The notes under the pieces: generated by a model | The model's input: only the letters and a program-made list of their open reading frames with translations | Told to the model about the DNA's origin: nothing | Databases searched by the model: none | In this document: in pieces, positions 27,434 through 38,245 of the stretch | How positions within the stretch are numbered: position 1 is the stretch's first letter | Layout: every line of letters starts with the position of its first letter | Source: Shimia sp. R9_2 | Lineage (GTDB): Bacteria > Pseudomonadota > Alphaproteobacteria > Rhodobacterales > Rhodobacteraceae | Length of the DNA: 64,000 nt | NCBI RefSeq assembly: GCF_017743735.1 | Contig: NZ_JAGHRO010000004.1 | Coordinates: forward strand, 310,001 to 374,000 | Direction of reading: 5' to 3' | Program-made: the position numbers and the translations under genes

Positions 27434-28335
27434 GAGGCGTCCTCCACCATCCAGCTGCAGAACTCTGCAAAAGACATGCCACAATGCGCCGCCTGCTCCG
27501 GTGACAGCGATGTCGGGGTCATGCCCGGCTGGGTGTTGACCTCCAGCAGGATCAACCCATCCAATCCGCGTGCTTCATCCCAGCGGAAATCGGTGCGCGA
27601 GACACCCCGACAGCCAAGCGCATTGTGCGCGCGCACGGCATATTCCATGCAGGCGTCATAGATCTCTTGCGGCACCTGCGCAGGGATTTCATGGCGCGAT
27701 CCGCCCTCGGCGTATTTTGCCTCATAGTCATACCAGCCATCGGTGATGATATCGGTCAGACCTAGCGCGCGGTCGCCCATCACGGTTGTCGTCAATTCAC
27801 GGCCAGGCGCATAGGTTTCCACCATCACCTCATCCGGCATGGTCTCCGCCAGTTTAGGCGGCGTGTTGGCTCCGGCGTTGACGATATAGATGCCGACCGA
27901 GGAGCCTTCATTGTTGGGCTTCACCACATAGGGCGGTGCCATCATATGACGCGCGCCCACATCGGCTTTGTCTGCAATCACGCTTTCCACCACCGGCAGA
28001 CCGGCGGCTTTGAAAGCTTCTTTGGCGCGCTGCTTGTCCATGGCAAGGGCCGAGGCAAGCACACCGGAATGGGTGTAGGGGATGCGCATCCATTCAAAAA
28101 TGCCCTGCACACAGCCGTCTTCGCCCCAGCGGCCATGCAGCGCATTGAAAATCACATCCGGAGAAATCTCTTTAAGGCGCGCAACAAGATCCGACCCGGC
28201 ATCAAGCTCGACGGTCTCATATCCTGCTTCCCGCAGCGCAGCAGCGCATTCACGCCCTGTGGAAAGCGAAACCTCGCGTTCTGCAGAGGGTCCGCCCATC
28301 ACAACTGCAACTTTGGGGTTTGTCTGCTCTGACAT
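27421..28335 (-). CDS. ddl: D-alanine--D-alanine ligase
   Basis: A 304-residue ATP-grasp enzyme that makes D-Ala-D-Ala for the peptidoglycan stem peptide. The N-terminal signature VVMGGPSAEREVSLSTG, the ATP-grasp segment VKPNNEGSSVGIYIV, and LLEVNTQPGMTPTSLSPEQA with metal ligands are intact. The ATG at 28335 is chosen; an in-frame TTG two codons upstream is possible. Its 5' region holds an unusual run of mini-hairpins. Confidence 0.97.
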   Translation of the reverse strand: MSEQTNPKVAVVMGGPSAEREVSLSTGRECAAALREAGYETVELDAGSDLVARLKEISPDVIFNALHGRWGEDGCVQGIFEWMRIPYTHSGVLASALAMDKQRAKEAFKAAGLPVVESVIADKADVGARHMMAPPYVVKPNNEGSSVGIYIVNAGANTPPKLAETMPDEVMVETYAPGRELTTTVMGDRALGLTDIITDGWYDYEAKYAEGGSRHEIPAQVPQEIYDACMEYAVRAHNALGCRGVSRTDFRWDEARGLDGLILLEVNTQPGMTPTSLSPEQAAHCGMSFAEFCSWMVEDASCDR

Positions 28336-28359
28336 ACCCAACGTGCCTCAATGTCCCGA

Positions 28360-28493
28360 GCCGTTTTCGGCCCTGTTTTGGTTTGAGCCCTTCGGACTCG
28401 TTATCGCGGCCTTGTTCAGCCGCATTTTTATTCAGGCAAGGGATGCCTGCTCGGATTGGGCTTTGTGCCCTGCTCTCAGTTCGGGCTTTGCCC
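28360..28493. repeat. Cluster of consecutive mini-hairpins between murB and ddl
   Basis: Within 134 bp lie several perfect short dyads: GCCGTTTTCGGC (28360-28371), GCGGC/GCCGC (28406-28423), CAGGCA/TGCCTG (28433-28449), GGGC/GCCC (28458-28470) and GGGCTTTGCCC (28483-28493), the last two in degenerate repeats of about 25 bp beginning TCGG or TCAG. The region is T-rich on the plus strand and has no believable gene. Confidence 0.7.
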
Positions 28494-28573
28494 TGTTTTA
28501 TCGGACTTTGCGCCCTTGTTGTGATATCTTCAAACCGCTTTTTTGTGCCTGTTATTAAGCATTTGGTAAGAAG

Positions 28574-29500
28574 TTAATCAGCGGACGGTTCCCCGACCCG
28601 CATGATTTCCCACTGTAGCTCTATTCCGCTGTTTTGGAAAACCCTTTTTCGCACTTCCTCGCCCAGATTTTCCAAATCTGCCGCTGTGGCGTCGCCGGTA
28701 TTGATCATGAAATTGGAATGCATCTCGCTCATCTGCGCGCCACCTATGCGTGCGCCGCGCATCCCCGCATCATCAATCACCTTCCAGGCTTTGAGGTCAT
28801 GCACATCATCCGCCTTCCCGGTAGAGGAGAAGCCAGCCGGATTGCGGAAGGTGCTGCCAGCGGAGCGGTCTTTGGTGGGCTGTGTCGCATCGCGCTTGGC
28901 CAATTGCGTCTCCATGCGCGCGGCCAACTCTTCCGGATCACCGGATGGGCCTTCCAAAACCGCTTCCACAATCACCCAGCCCTCGGGGAGGTCGGTCTGA
29001 CGGTATTGGAAATTCAGGTCTTCAGCGGTGAGCGCCACGATCTCGCCCTCGCGCGTGACAGCCGTCGCCTGCACAAACACATCTGCGGTATAGCTGCCGT
29101 AGCATCCGGCATTCATACGCACCGCCCCGCCAATCGCGCCGGGAATGGTGCGCAGAAAGGTCAAATCAACGCCTTCGGCAGCCGCCTTGCGCGCCACATG
29201 CGCATCCAGCGCAGCCACACCGGCGCGCACGCGATTGCCCTCAATTTCGATGGCATTAAAGCCCCGCCCCATACGGATCACCACGGCGCGCAAACCGCCA
29301 TCGCGCACGATCAGATTGGAGCCAACCCCCATCGGGAAAACCGCCACATCTTTGGGCAGCGCTTTGAGGAAATCCGCCAGATCCTGCACATCCGCGGGCT
29401 GAAACAGATAATCCGCCGGGCCACCCACACGCAGCCACGTCAGCCCAGACAGTTCCTTGCCAGGCGTTAGCTTGCCGCGCGGTGTGGGCAGATCAGTCAT
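28574..29500 (-). CDS. murB: UDP-N-acetylmuramate dehydrogenase
   Basis: A 308-residue flavoenzyme (type I/II MurB, FAD and NADPH) that reduces enolpyruvyl-UDP-GlcNAc to UDP-MurNAc. FAD-binding features include [33 protein letters not shown] and [17 protein letters not shown]; the catalytic serine lies in [12 protein letters not shown] and the catalytic Glu near the C-terminus. It follows the three small membrane genes after 96 bp and is separated from ddl by the hairpin cluster. Confidence 0.97.
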   Translation of the reverse strand: MTDLPTPRGKLTPGKELSGLTWLRVGGPADYLFQPADVQDLADFLKALPKDVAVFPMGVGSNLIVRDGGLRAVVIRMGRGFNAIEIEGNRVRAGVAALDAHVARKAAAEGVDLTFLRTIPGAIGGAVRMNAGCYGSYTADVFVQATAVTREGEIVALTAEDLNFQYRQTDLPEGWVIVEAVLEGPSGDPEELAARMETQLAKRDATQPTKDRSAGSTFRNPAGFSSTGKADDVHDLKAWKVIDDAGMRGARIGGAQMSEMHSNFMINTGDATAADLENLGEEVRKRVFQNSGIELQWEIMRVGEPSAD

Positions 29501-29596
29501 GTCAGGGGTCCTTCGGGGTCTTGTGGTCCCTGCACCGATACCGAAGCGACCCTATCCCGGCAAGCCCCTGACCTCTGGCGCGGCGCCAATTCCCGC

Positions 29597-29923
29597 CTAA
29601 GGGCGGTTGCGCAGTCGGAAGATTGCAAAATGCAGCCCCCAGCCCATCGCCAGCACGCCTGGCAAAGCCAGCAACAGCCAGCCGCTATAGGCATAAAGCG
29701 CCGCCAATGACTCCGGATCAGAAACGGTGTCAAAGGTGCTGAGCGTCACCAGCAACGAGGCCAGCAGAACCGCCAGACAGATCAGGATCAGACTTGCGCG
29801 TTTTAGCAGAGGTCGGGTGCGGCGAAATCCGGTGATCGCGCCATAAAGCGGCATCAGCATCACCGCAAACCAGACCAGCGCATTCAGCCCAAGGGTCACA
29901 TCAAGGATCAGATCGGCGATCAT
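29597..29923 (-). CDS. Small membrane protein in the dcw cluster, unknown family
   Basis: A 108-residue protein with about three hydrophobic helices (residues 8-28, 43-62, 78-98) and short basic loops (FRRTRPLLKR, FRLRNRP). Its start overlaps the stop of the preceding DUF2484 gene as ATGA, so the two are translationally coupled. I do not recognise a family. Its position between murC and murB suggests a link to the cell envelope, but this is inference. Confidence 0.75.
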   Translation of the reverse strand: MIADLILDVTLGLNALVWFAVMLMPLYGAITGFRRTRPLLKRASLILICLAVLLASLLVTLSTFDTVSDPESLAALYAYSGWLLLALPGVLAMGWGLHFAIFRLRNRP

Positions 29924-30165
29924 TCGATCTTCCCTTTAACCCAGCGCCACAGGTAGATCACCGGCCACCGCATGATCCAAGCGCCCATCCCCACCAGCAC
30001 CAGCGCCAGCCAGATGTTATGCTGAATGGCCACGCCGATCACAATCGGCACACCAAGCGCAATCATCACATAAGCAAAGGACCAGAGATTGTCCTTGGAC
30101 GGAAACATCGCACGCAGATTGGCCGCAATCAGCCAGACAAAGGCACAGGTCAGCGACAGGCTCAT
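29920..30165 (-). CDS. DUF2484 family small membrane protein (second copy)
   Basis: An 81-residue protein with three hydrophobic segments, beginning MSLSLTCAFVWLIAANLRAM and ending with a basic amphipathic stretch (YLWRWVKGKIE). It is similar in start, length and layout to the gene just upstream, so the two look like a tandem duplication. Both junctions are ATGA overlaps. DUF2484 is a Rhodobacterales-type family of unknown function found near murB and murC. Confidence 0.85.
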   Translation of the reverse strand: MSLSLTCAFVWLIAANLRAMFPSKDNLWSFAYVMIALGVPIVIGVAIQHNIWLALVLVGMGAWIMRWPVIYLWRWVKGKIE

Positions 30166-30431
30166 TCCTCAGCCTCGGCAATGTCGCTCTCGACGGGCAG
30201 CCCCATCCATTTGCGCAGATAGTAATTCAACGGCCGGCGGAACATGGAGACAAAGCCAAAAAGCGCCAGCCCGCCAAACAGCCAACCATGCTCATAAAAG
30301 ATCACCGCAATCAGGATCATCGCGGCCACAAACAAGGCCCAGCCAACGGCGAATTGTTTCTGCAACGGCAGCATGGCCACCACGGCGGCGGCCAGCACCC
30401 AAACGCAGGCAAGGGTCAAAGATAGGCTCAC
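30162..30431 (-). CDS. DUF2484 family small membrane protein (first copy)
   Basis: An 89-residue membrane protein with three helices, starting MSLSLTLACVWVLAAAVVAM and containing the family's C-terminal RRPLNYYLRKWMGLP stretch and an acidic tail. It starts 68 bases after murC and overlaps the second DUF2484 gene by four bases. Function is unknown; it forms a coupled three-gene cassette of small membrane proteins inside the cell-wall cluster. Confidence 0.87.
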   Translation of the reverse strand: MSLSLTLACVWVLAAAVVAMLPLQKQFAVGWALFVAAMILIAVIFYEHGWLFGGLALFGFVSMFRRPLNYYLRKWMGLPVESDIAEAEE

Positions 30432-30499
30432 GTCATGTCCCTCATATCTCTTTCAGAGGCACTCTAATGCGCTGTGAGGCGCGCGCAAGCCACCACAGC

Positions 30500-31909
30500 T
30501 TATGCGCCCAGATGCCCCGGCAACCCATTGGCCCAGGCGCTGATCGACCCTGCTCCAAGGCAGACAACGATGTCACCGGGTTTCGCGGTGTCTTTGACCA
30601 AAGCGACAAGATCGCTCTCCTCAGAGATGGGCACCGCATGACGATGCCCATGCGCCACCAGCCCATTGATCAGATCATCACGGCTTGCCCCTTCAATCGG
30701 GGCCTCACCGGCGGCAAAGACATCGGCAATGCCAACTACATCGGCTTCATTGAAGCAGGTGCAGAAATCCTCAAACAGCGAATGCAGGCGTGTGAAACGG
30801 TGCGGCTGATGCACGGCAATGACCCGACCGCCGCTGTCGCCAATCGCCTGCCGCGCGGCTTTCAGCACGGCGGCGATCTCTACAGGATGGTGGCCATAGT
30901 CATCAATCACCGGCACGCCACCCAGCACTTCGCCCACTTTGGTGAAACGGCGGTTCACGCCGCCAAAGGCCGCGAGTGCTGCACGGATTTCCTCAAGCTT
31001 CATGCCCAAATGACGGGCGATGGCCACGGCCGAAAGCGCATTGGACACATTGTGGTCCCCCGGCATCGGCAAAGTGCAGCCTTCGATCACCTTGCCCTCA
31101 GCTTGCAGCGCGATGTCAAAATGCGCCACGCCCGCTTTATAGGTCAGGTTCACCGCGCGCACATCCGCTTGGGCATTGAAGCCAAAGGTCACCACGCGCC
31201 GGTCGGTGATCTTGCCCACCAGCGTCTGCACATCCGGATCATCGGTGCAGCAGACCGCCAGCCCGTAAAACGGAATGTTGGAGACAAAATCATAAAAGCC
31301 TTTATGAAGCGCCTCCTCGGTGCCCCAATGCTCCATATGCTCTGGGTCGATATTGGTCACAATCGCAATGGTCGCAGGCAGACGGTTGAACGTGCCGTCG
31401 CTCTCATCAGCCTCCACAACCATCCATTCGCCCTCGCCCACACGTGCGTTAGAGCCATAGGCGTGAATGATCCCGCCATTCACCACGGTCGGGTCAAAAT
31501 GACCATGATCCAGCAGCGCCGCAACCATGGTGGTGGTGGTGGTCTTGCCATGGGTGCCCGCCACAGCGATGTTCGATTTCAACCGCATCAGCTCGGCCAG
31601 CATTTCCGCGCGGCGCACAACCGGCAGGCCTTTGCGGCGTGCTTCATCCAGCTCCGGATTGCCCGGTTTGATGGCAGAGGAAATCACCACCACTTCGGCG
31701 TTTTCCAGATTTTCCGCGCGCTGGCCTTCAAACACTGTCGCGCCCATGCCTGCCAGACGCTGGGTGATCTTGGTGGTCTTCAGGTCCGATCCCTGCACCG
31801 TATAGCCATGGTTCACCAGCACCTCGGCAATGCCGGACATGCCAATGCCGCCGATCCCCACAAAGTGGATGGCGCCCACGTCGCCGGGAAGTTTGGTTGC
31901 TGCGTTCAT
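30500..31909 (-). CDS. murC: UDP-N-acetylmuramate--L-alanine ligase
   Basis: A 469-residue Mur ligase that adds L-Ala to UDP-MurNAc. It has the N-terminal [18 protein letters not shown] nucleotide-sugar loop, the ATP loop [16 protein letters not shown], and the C-terminal [15 protein letters not shown] segment. The start at 31909 ([11 protein letters not shown]) lies one base after the murG stop codon; the longer frame would run into murG. Confidence 0.98.
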   Translation of the reverse strand: MNAATKLPGDVGAIHFVGIGGIGMSGIAEVLVNHGYTVQGSDLKTTKITQRLAGMGATVFEGQRAENLENAEVVVISSAIKPGNPELDEARRKGLPVVRRAEMLAELMRLKSNIAVAGTHGKTTTTTMVAALLDHGHFDPTVVNGGIIHAYGSNARVGEGEWMVVEADESDGTFNRLPATIAIVTNIDPEHMEHWGTEEALHKGFYDFVSNIPFYGLAVCCTDDPDVQTLVGKITDRRVVTFGFNAQADVRAVNLTYKAGVAHFDIALQAEGKVIEGCTLPMPGDHNVSNALSAVAIARHLGMKLEEIRAALAAFGGVNRRFTKVGEVLGGVPVIDDYGHHPVEIAAVLKAARQAIGDSGGRVIAVHQPHRFTRLHSLFEDFCTCFNEADVVGIADVFAAGEAPIEGASRDDLINGLVAHGHRHAVPISEESDLVALVKDTAKPGDIVVCLGAGSISAWANGLPGHLGA

Positions 31910-31910
31910 C

Positions 31911-33008
31911 TTATTGGTCCTTGTTCGCCAGCTGCTCGACCAGCGCCACAAGCGCCTCAGTCGCGTCCGGCTTGCCCGCCGACAGCGCGGCCTGCGCCAT
32001 CTGGCTCGCGCCCTGCGGGTTGCTCAAAATAGTTGTGATTTGTTCGGTCAGTGACTCCGGCGTCAGAAGGCTCTCGGGCACAACAATCGCCCCGCCCGCC
32101 TCTGCCAGACCCCGCGCATTGGCCGTCTGGTGATCGCCCGCCGCTGCGGCAAATGGCACAAGGATCGACGGCCGCCCAATGATGGAAATATCCGCCACCG
32201 AGCTCGCGCCGGAACGTGAAATCACCAGCTGTGCTTCGCTCATCCGTGCCGGAACATCGGTGAAGAACGGCTGCACATCCGCCGCAATGCCCGCCTCTGC
32301 GTAAAAGGCCGACACCCGATCAAAATCCTCATCGCGCGCCTGATGCGCCACGCGCAGGTTGCCCAGGATGTCAGACGGCAAAGCGGCAATCGCCGCAGGC
32401 ACCACATCACTCAAGATGCGCGCGCCTTGACTGCCGCCAATCACCAGCACCGACATGGGGTAATCCCCCGGCGCGATATAGCCTGCGCCCGCGCGATCCA
32501 TCACCGCCTTGCGCACAGGGTTGCCCACCGGCGTGCCTTCAACACCGTCCGGCAACGCCGTTGGCCAGGTGCCACAGGCCACCACATCCACACGGTTGGC
32601 AAACACCTGATTGACCCGGCCCAGCACACCGTTCTGCTCATGGATCATCCGCGGCAGCTTCAACAACCAGGCCGCCCCCATGGCCGGAATGGTCGGATAA
32701 CCGCCAAAACCGACCACCACATCGGGCCGGTCTTTGCGCATCTTCAGCGCAGCGCCAAACACGCCGCCAAGAATGCGAAACGGCACCGCCAGCTTGGCCA
32801 GCGCCCCGCCGCGCGCAAAGGTGGCCGAGCTGACCTCCTCAATCTCCACCGTATGGGGAAAGCCTCCGGTGTAGCGGGCGCCACGTGCATCCGTGGAAAG
32901 TTTGACCCGCCAGCCTTTGCGCAGCATCACCTCCGCCAACGCCTGCGCCGGAAACATATGGCCGCCCGTGCCACCTGCCGCAATCACCAAAAGTGGCTGT
33001 CTACTCAT
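31911..33008 (-). CDS. murG: Lipid II synthase (UDP-GlcNAc transferase) MurG
   Basis: A 365-residue GT28 glycosyltransferase that adds GlcNAc to lipid I at the inner face of the membrane. Visible are the N-terminal glycine loop [46 protein letters not shown] and the sugar-nucleotide site [20 protein letters not shown]. It overlaps ftsW by four bases (ATGA) and is followed directly by murC. Confidence 0.98.
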   Translation of the reverse strand: MSRQPLLVIAAGGTGGHMFPAQALAEVMLRKGWRVKLSTDARGARYTGGFPHTVEIEEVSSATFARGGALAKLAVPFRILGGVFGAALKMRKDRPDVVVGFGGYPTIPAMGAAWLLKLPRMIHEQNGVLGRVNQVFANRVDVVACGTWPTALPDGVEGTPVGNPVRKAVMDRAGAGYIAPGDYPMSVLVIGGSQGARILSDVVPAAIAALPSDILGNLRVAHQARDEDFDRVSAFYAEAGIAADVQPFFTDVPARMSEAQLVISRSGASSVADISIIGRPSILVPFAAAAGDHQTANARGLAEAGGAIVVPESLLTPESLTEQITTILSNPQGASQMAQAALSAGKPDATEALVALVEQLANKDQ

Positions 33009-34171
33009 CTACCATGCCCCCGCAGAATGTCCCCGATCTCACCTTGAGGACGGCTGCGGGTAAACGCCAAAATCATGCCAACTGCAATCCCCCCGGCGAT
33101 GAGGGAAGAGCCGCCATAGCTCACAAACGGCAAAGTCATGCCTTTGGAAGGCAATAGCCGCACCGCAACGCCCATATTGATGAGCGCTTGTACGCCGAAA
33201 ATCGCCACAAGGCCGGTGCCCGCCAGCCGAATGAACGGATCACGCTCCCGCATCAGGCGGAAAAACGAGCGCAGCACAATGGTCGCGTAGAGTGCAAGAA
33301 TCGCAAAAACAAGGATCAGCCCGTATTCCTCGGCCGCCACCGCGATGATGAAATCGGTATGCGCATCCGGCAGGGACCATTTCACCTGCCCTTCGCCCAC
33401 ACCTACGCCAAACAGTCCGCCTTCGCGGATCGCCTCCGTGGCATAGCCGATCTGCGTGGTCGGATCGACCGAGCGATCCAGAAACCCGTCAATCCGGCGG
33501 GCAAAGTGCTCTGAGTTGTTATAGGCAAAATTCGCAACCGGGATCAGCGACAGGATGATCCCACCAATTAGCATCATCGGTGCCCCGGAGACAAAATACA
33601 TCACACTCCAGCCAAACAGGATCAGACAGGCCTGGCCAAAGTCAGGCTGCATGGCGAGCATCAGCACAATAGTCATCATCAACAGGAAGGACCAGCGCCG
33701 TCCCGGAGGGCCATTGATTTCCTCATTGGCCGCCATCAACCAGGCGGCGACCACCACAAATCCGGGCTTCAGAAACTCAGACGGCTGCAAGGAGGCAAAC
33801 CCCAGCGAATACCAGCGCGTCGCGCCTTTGCCAAAATCCGTGCCAAACACCGGCAACAGCGCCAGCGCGACCATGGACACGCCAAAGCCAACCACCGCAA
33901 GACGGCGCACCAATGTGGGGGACATCATCGAGGTGACAACCATGGTCACCATCGCCAATCCGCCAAAGAAAGCTTGTTTTTTGACGTAGTGAAACGGCTC
34001 AAACCCGTTTTTTGCCGCCAAAGGGGGGCTTGCTGCCATGCCCAACATCAAGCCAATCACAAACAGCAACACAATGGATGTCATCGTCCATTTGTCCAGT
34101 GTTTGCCACCATTTCGGAAGCACGGGCTCACGCGCCCGAACGGGCAACGCGCCATAAACCATCTCTGTCAT
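33005..34171 (-). CDS. ftsW: SEDS glycosyltransferase FtsW
   Basis: A 388-residue SEDS-family polytopic protein with about ten membrane helices, the septal peptidoglycan polymerase that works with FtsI. Family signatures include [20 protein letters not shown] and the C-terminal [20 protein letters not shown], and the conserved acidic residue loop with [17 protein letters not shown]. It is the first gene of its transcript here because the gene upstream is on the other strand. Confidence 0.97.
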   Translation of the reverse strand: MTEMVYGALPVRAREPVLPKWWQTLDKWTMTSIVLLFVIGLMLGMAASPPLAAKNGFEPFHYVKKQAFFGGLAMVTMVVTSMMSPTLVRRLAVVGFGVSMVALALLPVFGTDFGKGATRWYSLGFASLQPSEFLKPGFVVVAAWLMAANEEINGPPGRRWSFLLMMTIVLMLAMQPDFGQACLILFGWSVMYFVSGAPMMLIGGIILSLIPVANFAYNNSEHFARRIDGFLDRSVDPTTQIGYATEAIREGGLFGVGVGEGQVKWSLPDAHTDFIIAVAAEEYGLILVFAILALYATIVLRSFFRLMRERDPFIRLAGTGLVAIFGVQALINMGVAVRLLPSKGMTLPFVSYGGSSLIAGGIAVGMILAFTRSRPQGEIGDILRGHGR

Positions 34172-34307
34172 CGAAATACGCCGATCTCTGCCTCAAAACG
34201 CCCGTTTTCCGGGTCTGGGTGAAAGTCTAACACCCAACAGGCTTTATGAAAAGTATAGAGATGGCCGATTTACCCGCCCTCTGAGCCCCAGAGAGCTCTC
34301 AGGGATT

Positions 34308-34369
34308 TCTCATTCTCAAAATATCTCGGGGTAGCCACATCGCAGATGTGGCAGGGGCAGCGCCCCTCT
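34308..34369. repeat. Intergenic repeat family 1, copy B
   Basis: Minus-oriented copy: CTCATTCTCAAAATATCTCGG, then CCACATCGCAGATGTGG (perfect dyad) and GGGGCAGCGCCCC. It lies between the divergent ftsW and HI0933-like genes, unlike most copies, which lie after genes. Confidence 0.8.
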
Positions 34370-34403
34370 TGACCAAGGCCGCATCATCAGGCACCCCGCC
34401 AAC

Positions 34404-35600
34404 ATGAGCAGACAGACACATTGGGACAACATCATTCTGGGCGCGGGTGCGGCAGGCATGATGTGCGCCACACAGAGCGGCGGACGCACGCTGGTGCTGG
34501 ATCACGCCAAAGCGCCGGGCGAGAAAATCCGTATCTCCGGAGGCGGGCGCTGCAACTTCACCAATATGTATGCAGGCCCTGAAAACTTCCTGTCCGCCAA
34601 CCCCCATTTCTGCAAATCCGCCCTCAGCCGCTATACGCAATGGGATTTCATCGACATGGTGGCGCGCCACGGCATCGCCTATCACGAGAAAACCCTCGGA
34701 CAGCTTTTCTGTGACAACAGCGCCAAAGACATCATCGCGATGCTGCAGGCAGAGATGACACAAGCAGGCGCTGCGCTCTGGCTTGAAACCCAGATCGTCA
34801 ACGTCACCCATGACGGCACGACCTTCAATGTCGAAGTCGAAAAGAGCGGCAAACGCGAGAGCCTCACCTGCACCAACCTCGTGCTGGCCACCGGTGGCAA
34901 GAGCATTCCCAAAATGGGCGCAACGGGGCTGGCTTATGACGTCGCGCGCCAGTTTGGCCTGACCGTCACAGACACCCGCGCGGGGCTTGTGCCTTTCACC
35001 TTCTCTGATGGCCGCTTCAAAGCCATTTCCGGCGTGGCGCATCCGGTGCGTGCGGCGGCAAATGGCACCAGCTTTGAGGAGGCCATGCTCTTCACCCATC
35101 GCGGCCTCTCCGGCCCCGCCATGCTGCAAATCAGCTCTTATTGGTGGGAAAGTCAGCCGATCTCCCTGAACCTCTTCCCAGACGGCAGCCCGTTTGACAC
35201 CCTGCGCAACCGCCGTCAGGAACAGGGCCGCCGCAATCTCACCACAGAGCTGGCCACGCTGCTGCCCTCCCGTTTGGTGGATCACCTCAGCGAGACCATG
35301 GATCTGTCCGGCAATCTCGCCGATCAGTCCGACGCTGCCCTGCAAGCGCTCTGTGACCAGCTGCAAAACTGGGAGCTCCTGCCCTCAGGCACCGAAGGCT
35401 ACCGCACTGCCGAAGTGACCCTTGGCGGCATCGACACAGACGGCCTCTCCTCCAAAACCATGGAAGCCAAAGCCGTGCTCGGCCTCTATGTGATTGGCGA
35501 AGCCATGGATGTCACCGGCTGGCTCGGCGGCTTCAATTTCCAATGGGCCTGGAGTTCGGGCTGGGCCGCAGGGCAGGCGATTGCGGCCAAGCGGGGTTAA
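34404..35600 (+). CDS. HI0933-type NAD(P)/FAD-dependent oxidoreductase
   Basis: A 398-residue flavoprotein of the HI0933 / BaiN-like family. The FAD Rossmann loop [14 protein letters not shown] (residues about 9-22), [16 protein letters not shown] (the family hallmark, about 39-54), [14 protein letters not shown] and the C-terminal [20 protein letters not shown] with FAD-contacting Gly residues are all present. The substrate is unknown. It is encoded on the opposite strand to the dcw genes, between murD and ftsW, and its stop overlaps the murD stop by four bases. Confidence 0.93.
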   Translation: MSRQTHWDNIILGAGAAGMMCATQSGGRTLVLDHAKAPGEKIRISGGGRCNFTNMYAGPENFLSANPHFCKSALSRYTQWDFIDMVARHGIAYHEKTLGQLFCDNSAKDIIAMLQAEMTQAGAALWLETQIVNVTHDGTTFNVEVEKSGKRESLTCTNLVLATGGKSIPKMGATGLAYDVARQFGLTVTDTRAGLVPFTFSDGRFKAISGVAHPVRAAANGTSFEEAMLFTHRGLSGPAMLQISSYWWESQPISLNLFPDGSPFDTLRNRRQEQGRRNLTTELATLLPSRLVDHLSETMDLSGNLADQSDAALQALCDQLQNWELLPSGTEGYRTAEVTLGGIDTDGLSSKTMEAKAVLGLYVIGEAMDVTGWLGGFNFQWAWSSGWAAGQAIAAKRG

Positions 35601-37003
35601 GCTGCGCCTGTCGCCGCCTGTACCTGCGCCACAAAATCCTCGCCGCGTTTTTCAAAGCTGTCGTACTGATCAAAACTCGCCGCCGCCGGGGCCAACAGAA
35701 CGGTCTCGCCTTGCTGCGCCTCCGCCGCGGCGCGCGCCACCGCCTGTTCCATCGTGGTGCAGACCTCGGCCTCAACCCCTTTGAGCTGCATGGCAAAATT
35801 GGCCGCCTCACGCCCGATGACATAGGCCTTCACCACCTCGCCCGCGCTTTCAGCGAGATCGCCCAGACCGCCTTCTTTCTCCAGCCCGCCACAGATCCAG
35901 CGGATTTTTTTGAACGCCGCCAGCGCCATTTGCGCCGCATCCACATTGGTGGCCTTGCTGTCGTTCACATAGGTCACGCCATGTGCCTCTGAGATAATCT
36001 GGCTGCGATGCGGCAGGCCGCCAAAGCTGGCAAAACCGGCCTCGATCACGCGTGGCGCAAGGCCCAACGCACGGCACACCGCATAGGCGGCACAGGCATT
36101 CTGATGATTGTGCGCGCCGGGAAGCCCCTTGATGGCGCGCAGATCAATCGAGCCGGCCTGCCGCCCTTTGCGGTACTCGCTCAGAAATCCTTTTCGGGCA
36201 AAAACGTTCCACCCCGGCCCAGACAGCTTGCGATCGGTCGAGATGCGCATCACCCGGTCATCAGAGGGGCCTTCTGAAAGCTGCGCTGCCATATAGCGCC
36301 CTTCGATCTCATCAACGCCAACAATAGCGCGATCCGGCCCACCTTCGGCAAAGAGGCGGCGCTTGGCGGCGAAATAGCCCCCCATGCCCGCATGGCGATC
36401 CAGATGATCGGGGCTGAGGTTGGTGAAGACGGCAATATCCGGCGTGAGGCTGCGCGCGAGATCGGCCTGATAGCTCGACAGCTCCAGCACGATCACATCG
36501 CCATCTTCCGCCGGGTCCAGATCCAGCACCCCACGTCCAATGTTCCCTGCGAGCTGCGTGCGCCGCCCGGCCTCGCTCAGCACATGGTGGATCAGTGCGG
36601 AGGTGGTGGATTTGCCGTTGGAGCCTGTGACCGCAACCACTTTGGGCATGGTCTCAAACATCTCCCAGCCGCCATTGGCGAACGAGCGGAAAAACAGTCC
36701 GATGTCATTGTCCACCGCGACACCCGCCTCCAAAGCTGCCGCCACCACGGGATTTGGCGTTGGGTAAAGATGCGGTATGCCGGGGCTGACGATCAGGCTG
36801 GCGATGTCGTCAAAGGCATTCTGTTTGAGCAGATCGGCACAGAGAAACCCTTCGCTCTCTGCGATTTCGCGCGCTTTGGGGTTGTCGTCCCAACAGATCG
36901 CCTCTGCTCCGCCCGCACGCAGCGCCCGCGCCGTGGCAAGGCCTGAGCGCCCCAAGCCCAAAACGGCGACCTTCGCGCCCTCAAAGCCCTGTACTGGAAT
37001 CAT
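35597..37003 (-). CDS. murD: UDP-N-acetylmuramoyl-L-alanine--D-glutamate ligase
   Basis: A 468-residue Mur ligase that adds D-Glu. The N-terminal [18 protein letters not shown] loop, ATP loop [36 protein letters not shown] (lysine that is carbamylated) and [19 protein letters not shown] are intact. The start at 37003 ([11 protein letters not shown]) is the conserved one; the open frame continues upstream without coding character. A terminator and a repeat lie between mraY and murD, so murD probably has its own promoter. It converges tail to tail with the HI0933 gene. Confidence 0.96.
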   Translation of the reverse strand: MIPVQGFEGAKVAVLGLGRSGLATARALRAGGAEAICWDDNPKAREIAESEGFLCADLLKQNAFDDIASLIVSPGIPHLYPTPNPVVAAALEAGVAVDNDIGLFFRSFANGGWEMFETMPKVVAVTGSNGKSTTSALIHHVLSEAGRRTQLAGNIGRGVLDLDPAEDGDVIVLELSSYQADLARSLTPDIAVFTNLSPDHLDRHAGMGGYFAAKRRLFAEGGPDRAIVGVDEIEGRYMAAQLSEGPSDDRVMRISTDRKLSGPGWNVFARKGFLSEYRKGRQAGSIDLRAIKGLPGAHNHQNACAAYAVCRALGLAPRVIEAGFASFGGLPHRSQIISEAHGVTYVNDSKATNVDAAQMALAAFKKIRWICGGLEKEGGLGDLAESAGEVVKAYVIGREAANFAMQLKGVEAEVCTTMEQAVARAAAEAQQGETVLLAPAAASFDQYDSFEKRGEDFVAQVQAATGAA

Positions 37004-37085
37004 CCGACACCCCCAAAAAGTTCCGCGCCAACAGTGCCTCGATCGTGAGGGAGGCACAAGCCGCAGACGTCGGATGCCTCCGGCG

Positions 37086-37106
37086 GGGATATTTGGAGAA
37101 TGAGAA
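37086..37106. repeat. Intergenic repeat family 1, copy C (short)
   Basis: GGGGATATTTGGAGAATGAGAA, the CCCCGGGATATTT-end of the repeat family, preceded by a GAGGCA(CA) / TGCCTC dyad at 37051-37080. It lies between mraY and murD. Confidence 0.6.
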
Positions 37107-37136
37107 ACAAAAAGGCGCGCCAAAATCGGCACGCCT
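37107..37136 (-). terminator. Rho-independent terminator after mraY
   Basis: On the minus strand the stem AGGCGTGCC / GGCGCGCCT (one mismatch) with a six-base loop is followed by TTTTTG, 27 bases after the mraY stop. It would end or attenuate the mraZ-to-mraY transcript before murD. Confidence 0.8.
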
Positions 37137-37162
37137 CTCATTGTCTCACCTGTAAGGTCCGT

Positions 37163-38245
37163 TTAGCGCAGCTTCAGCGTCGCCAGACCAATCATCGCGA
37201 GGATCACAGCCACGATCCAGAAGCGGATCACGATCTGCGGCTCCGACCAGCCTTTCTTTTCATAGTGGTGGTGGATCGGCGCCATCAGAAAGACCCGCTT
37301 GCCGGTGCGCTTGAAGTAGAGCACCTGAATGATCACGCTGAGCGCCTCAACCACAAAGAGGCCGCCAATGATGCCGAGCACCAGCTCGTGTTTGGTGGAC
37401 ACGGCAATCGCGCCAAGCGCGCCGCCAAGCGCCAGCGAGCCGGTGTCGCCCATGAAGACCGCTGCGGGCGGGGCGTTGTACCACAGAAAGCCCAGACCGC
37501 CGCCGATCAGACCCGCCACAAAGATCAGGATTTCACCGGTGCCCGGCACATAATGCACATCCAGATACTCGGTGAAGTCGACACGGCCCACCGCATAGGC
37601 AATGACACCCAGCGCGCCGGCGGCGATCATCACCGGCATGATGGCAAGCCCGTCCAGACCATCGGTCAGGTTCACCGCATTGGCCGCGCCCACTACCACG
37701 AACATGGCAAAAGGCACATAGGCCCAGCTGAGGTTAATGAGCACCTCTTTGAAGATCGGAACAGCAAGCTGAAACTGCAGCGTATCGGGCTGCAAGAATG
37801 TCGCCCAAACCCCTGCAATCCCTGCAATAACAAAGCCCAGCAACAGGCGCACGCGGCCCGACACACCTTTGGTGTTCTGCTTGGACACTTTGGCATAGTC
37901 ATCGGCAAAACCGATGAGGCCATAGGCCAGCGTGACAAACAGCACGAGCCAGACAAAGCTATTGTCCCAACGCGCCCAAAGCAGGGTGGAGGTGACCAAA
38001 GCGCCCACAATCAGCAGCCCCCCCATGGTGGGTGTGCCCGCTTTGGCGAAATGCCCTTCGGGGCCGTCATCGCGGATCGGCTGGCCTTTGCCCTGCTTGC
38101 GGCGTAGTACATCGATGAGCGGACGCCCAAAGATAAAGCCAAAGATCAGCGCCGTCATGAAGGAACCACCCGCGCGGAAGGTGATGTAGCGGAACAGGTT
38201 GAAGAAATCACCGCCATCCGACAGCGCGGTCAGCCAATAGAACAT
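37163..38245 (-). CDS. mraY: Phospho-N-acetylmuramoyl-pentapeptide-transferase
   Basis: A 360-residue enzyme with ten membrane helices that makes lipid I by transferring phospho-MurNAc-pentapeptide to undecaprenyl phosphate. Conserved acidic motifs are [16 protein letters not shown] (Asp pair), [15 protein letters not shown], and [16 protein letters not shown]; the [15 protein letters not shown] motif is at the C-terminal side. Its start overlaps the murF stop by one base (TAATG). Confidence 0.98.
   Translation of the reverse strand: MFYWLTALSDGGDFFNLFRYITFRAGGSFMTALIFGFIFGRPLIDVLRRKQGKGQPIRDDGPEGHFAKAGTPTMGGLLIVGALVTSTLLWARWDNSFVWLVLFVTLAYGLIGFADDYAKVSKQNTKGVSGRVRLLLGFVIAGIAGVWATFLQPDTLQFQLAVPIFKEVLINLSWAYVPFAMFVVVGAANAVNLTDGLDGLAIMPVMIAAGALGVIAYAVGRVDFTEYLDVHYVPGTGEILIFVAGLIGGGLGFLWYNAPPAAVFMGDTGSLALGGALGAIAVSTKHELVLGIIGGLFVVEALSVIIQVLYFKRTGKRVFLMAPIHHHYEKKGWSEPQIVIRFWIVAVILAMIGLATLKLR

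Noticed and set aside
28320-28577. 85-codon plus-strand open frame between ddl and murB
   Set aside because: Its repeated Leu-Cys-Ala-Leu pattern is just the translation of the hairpin repeats, and it overlaps both flanking genes.
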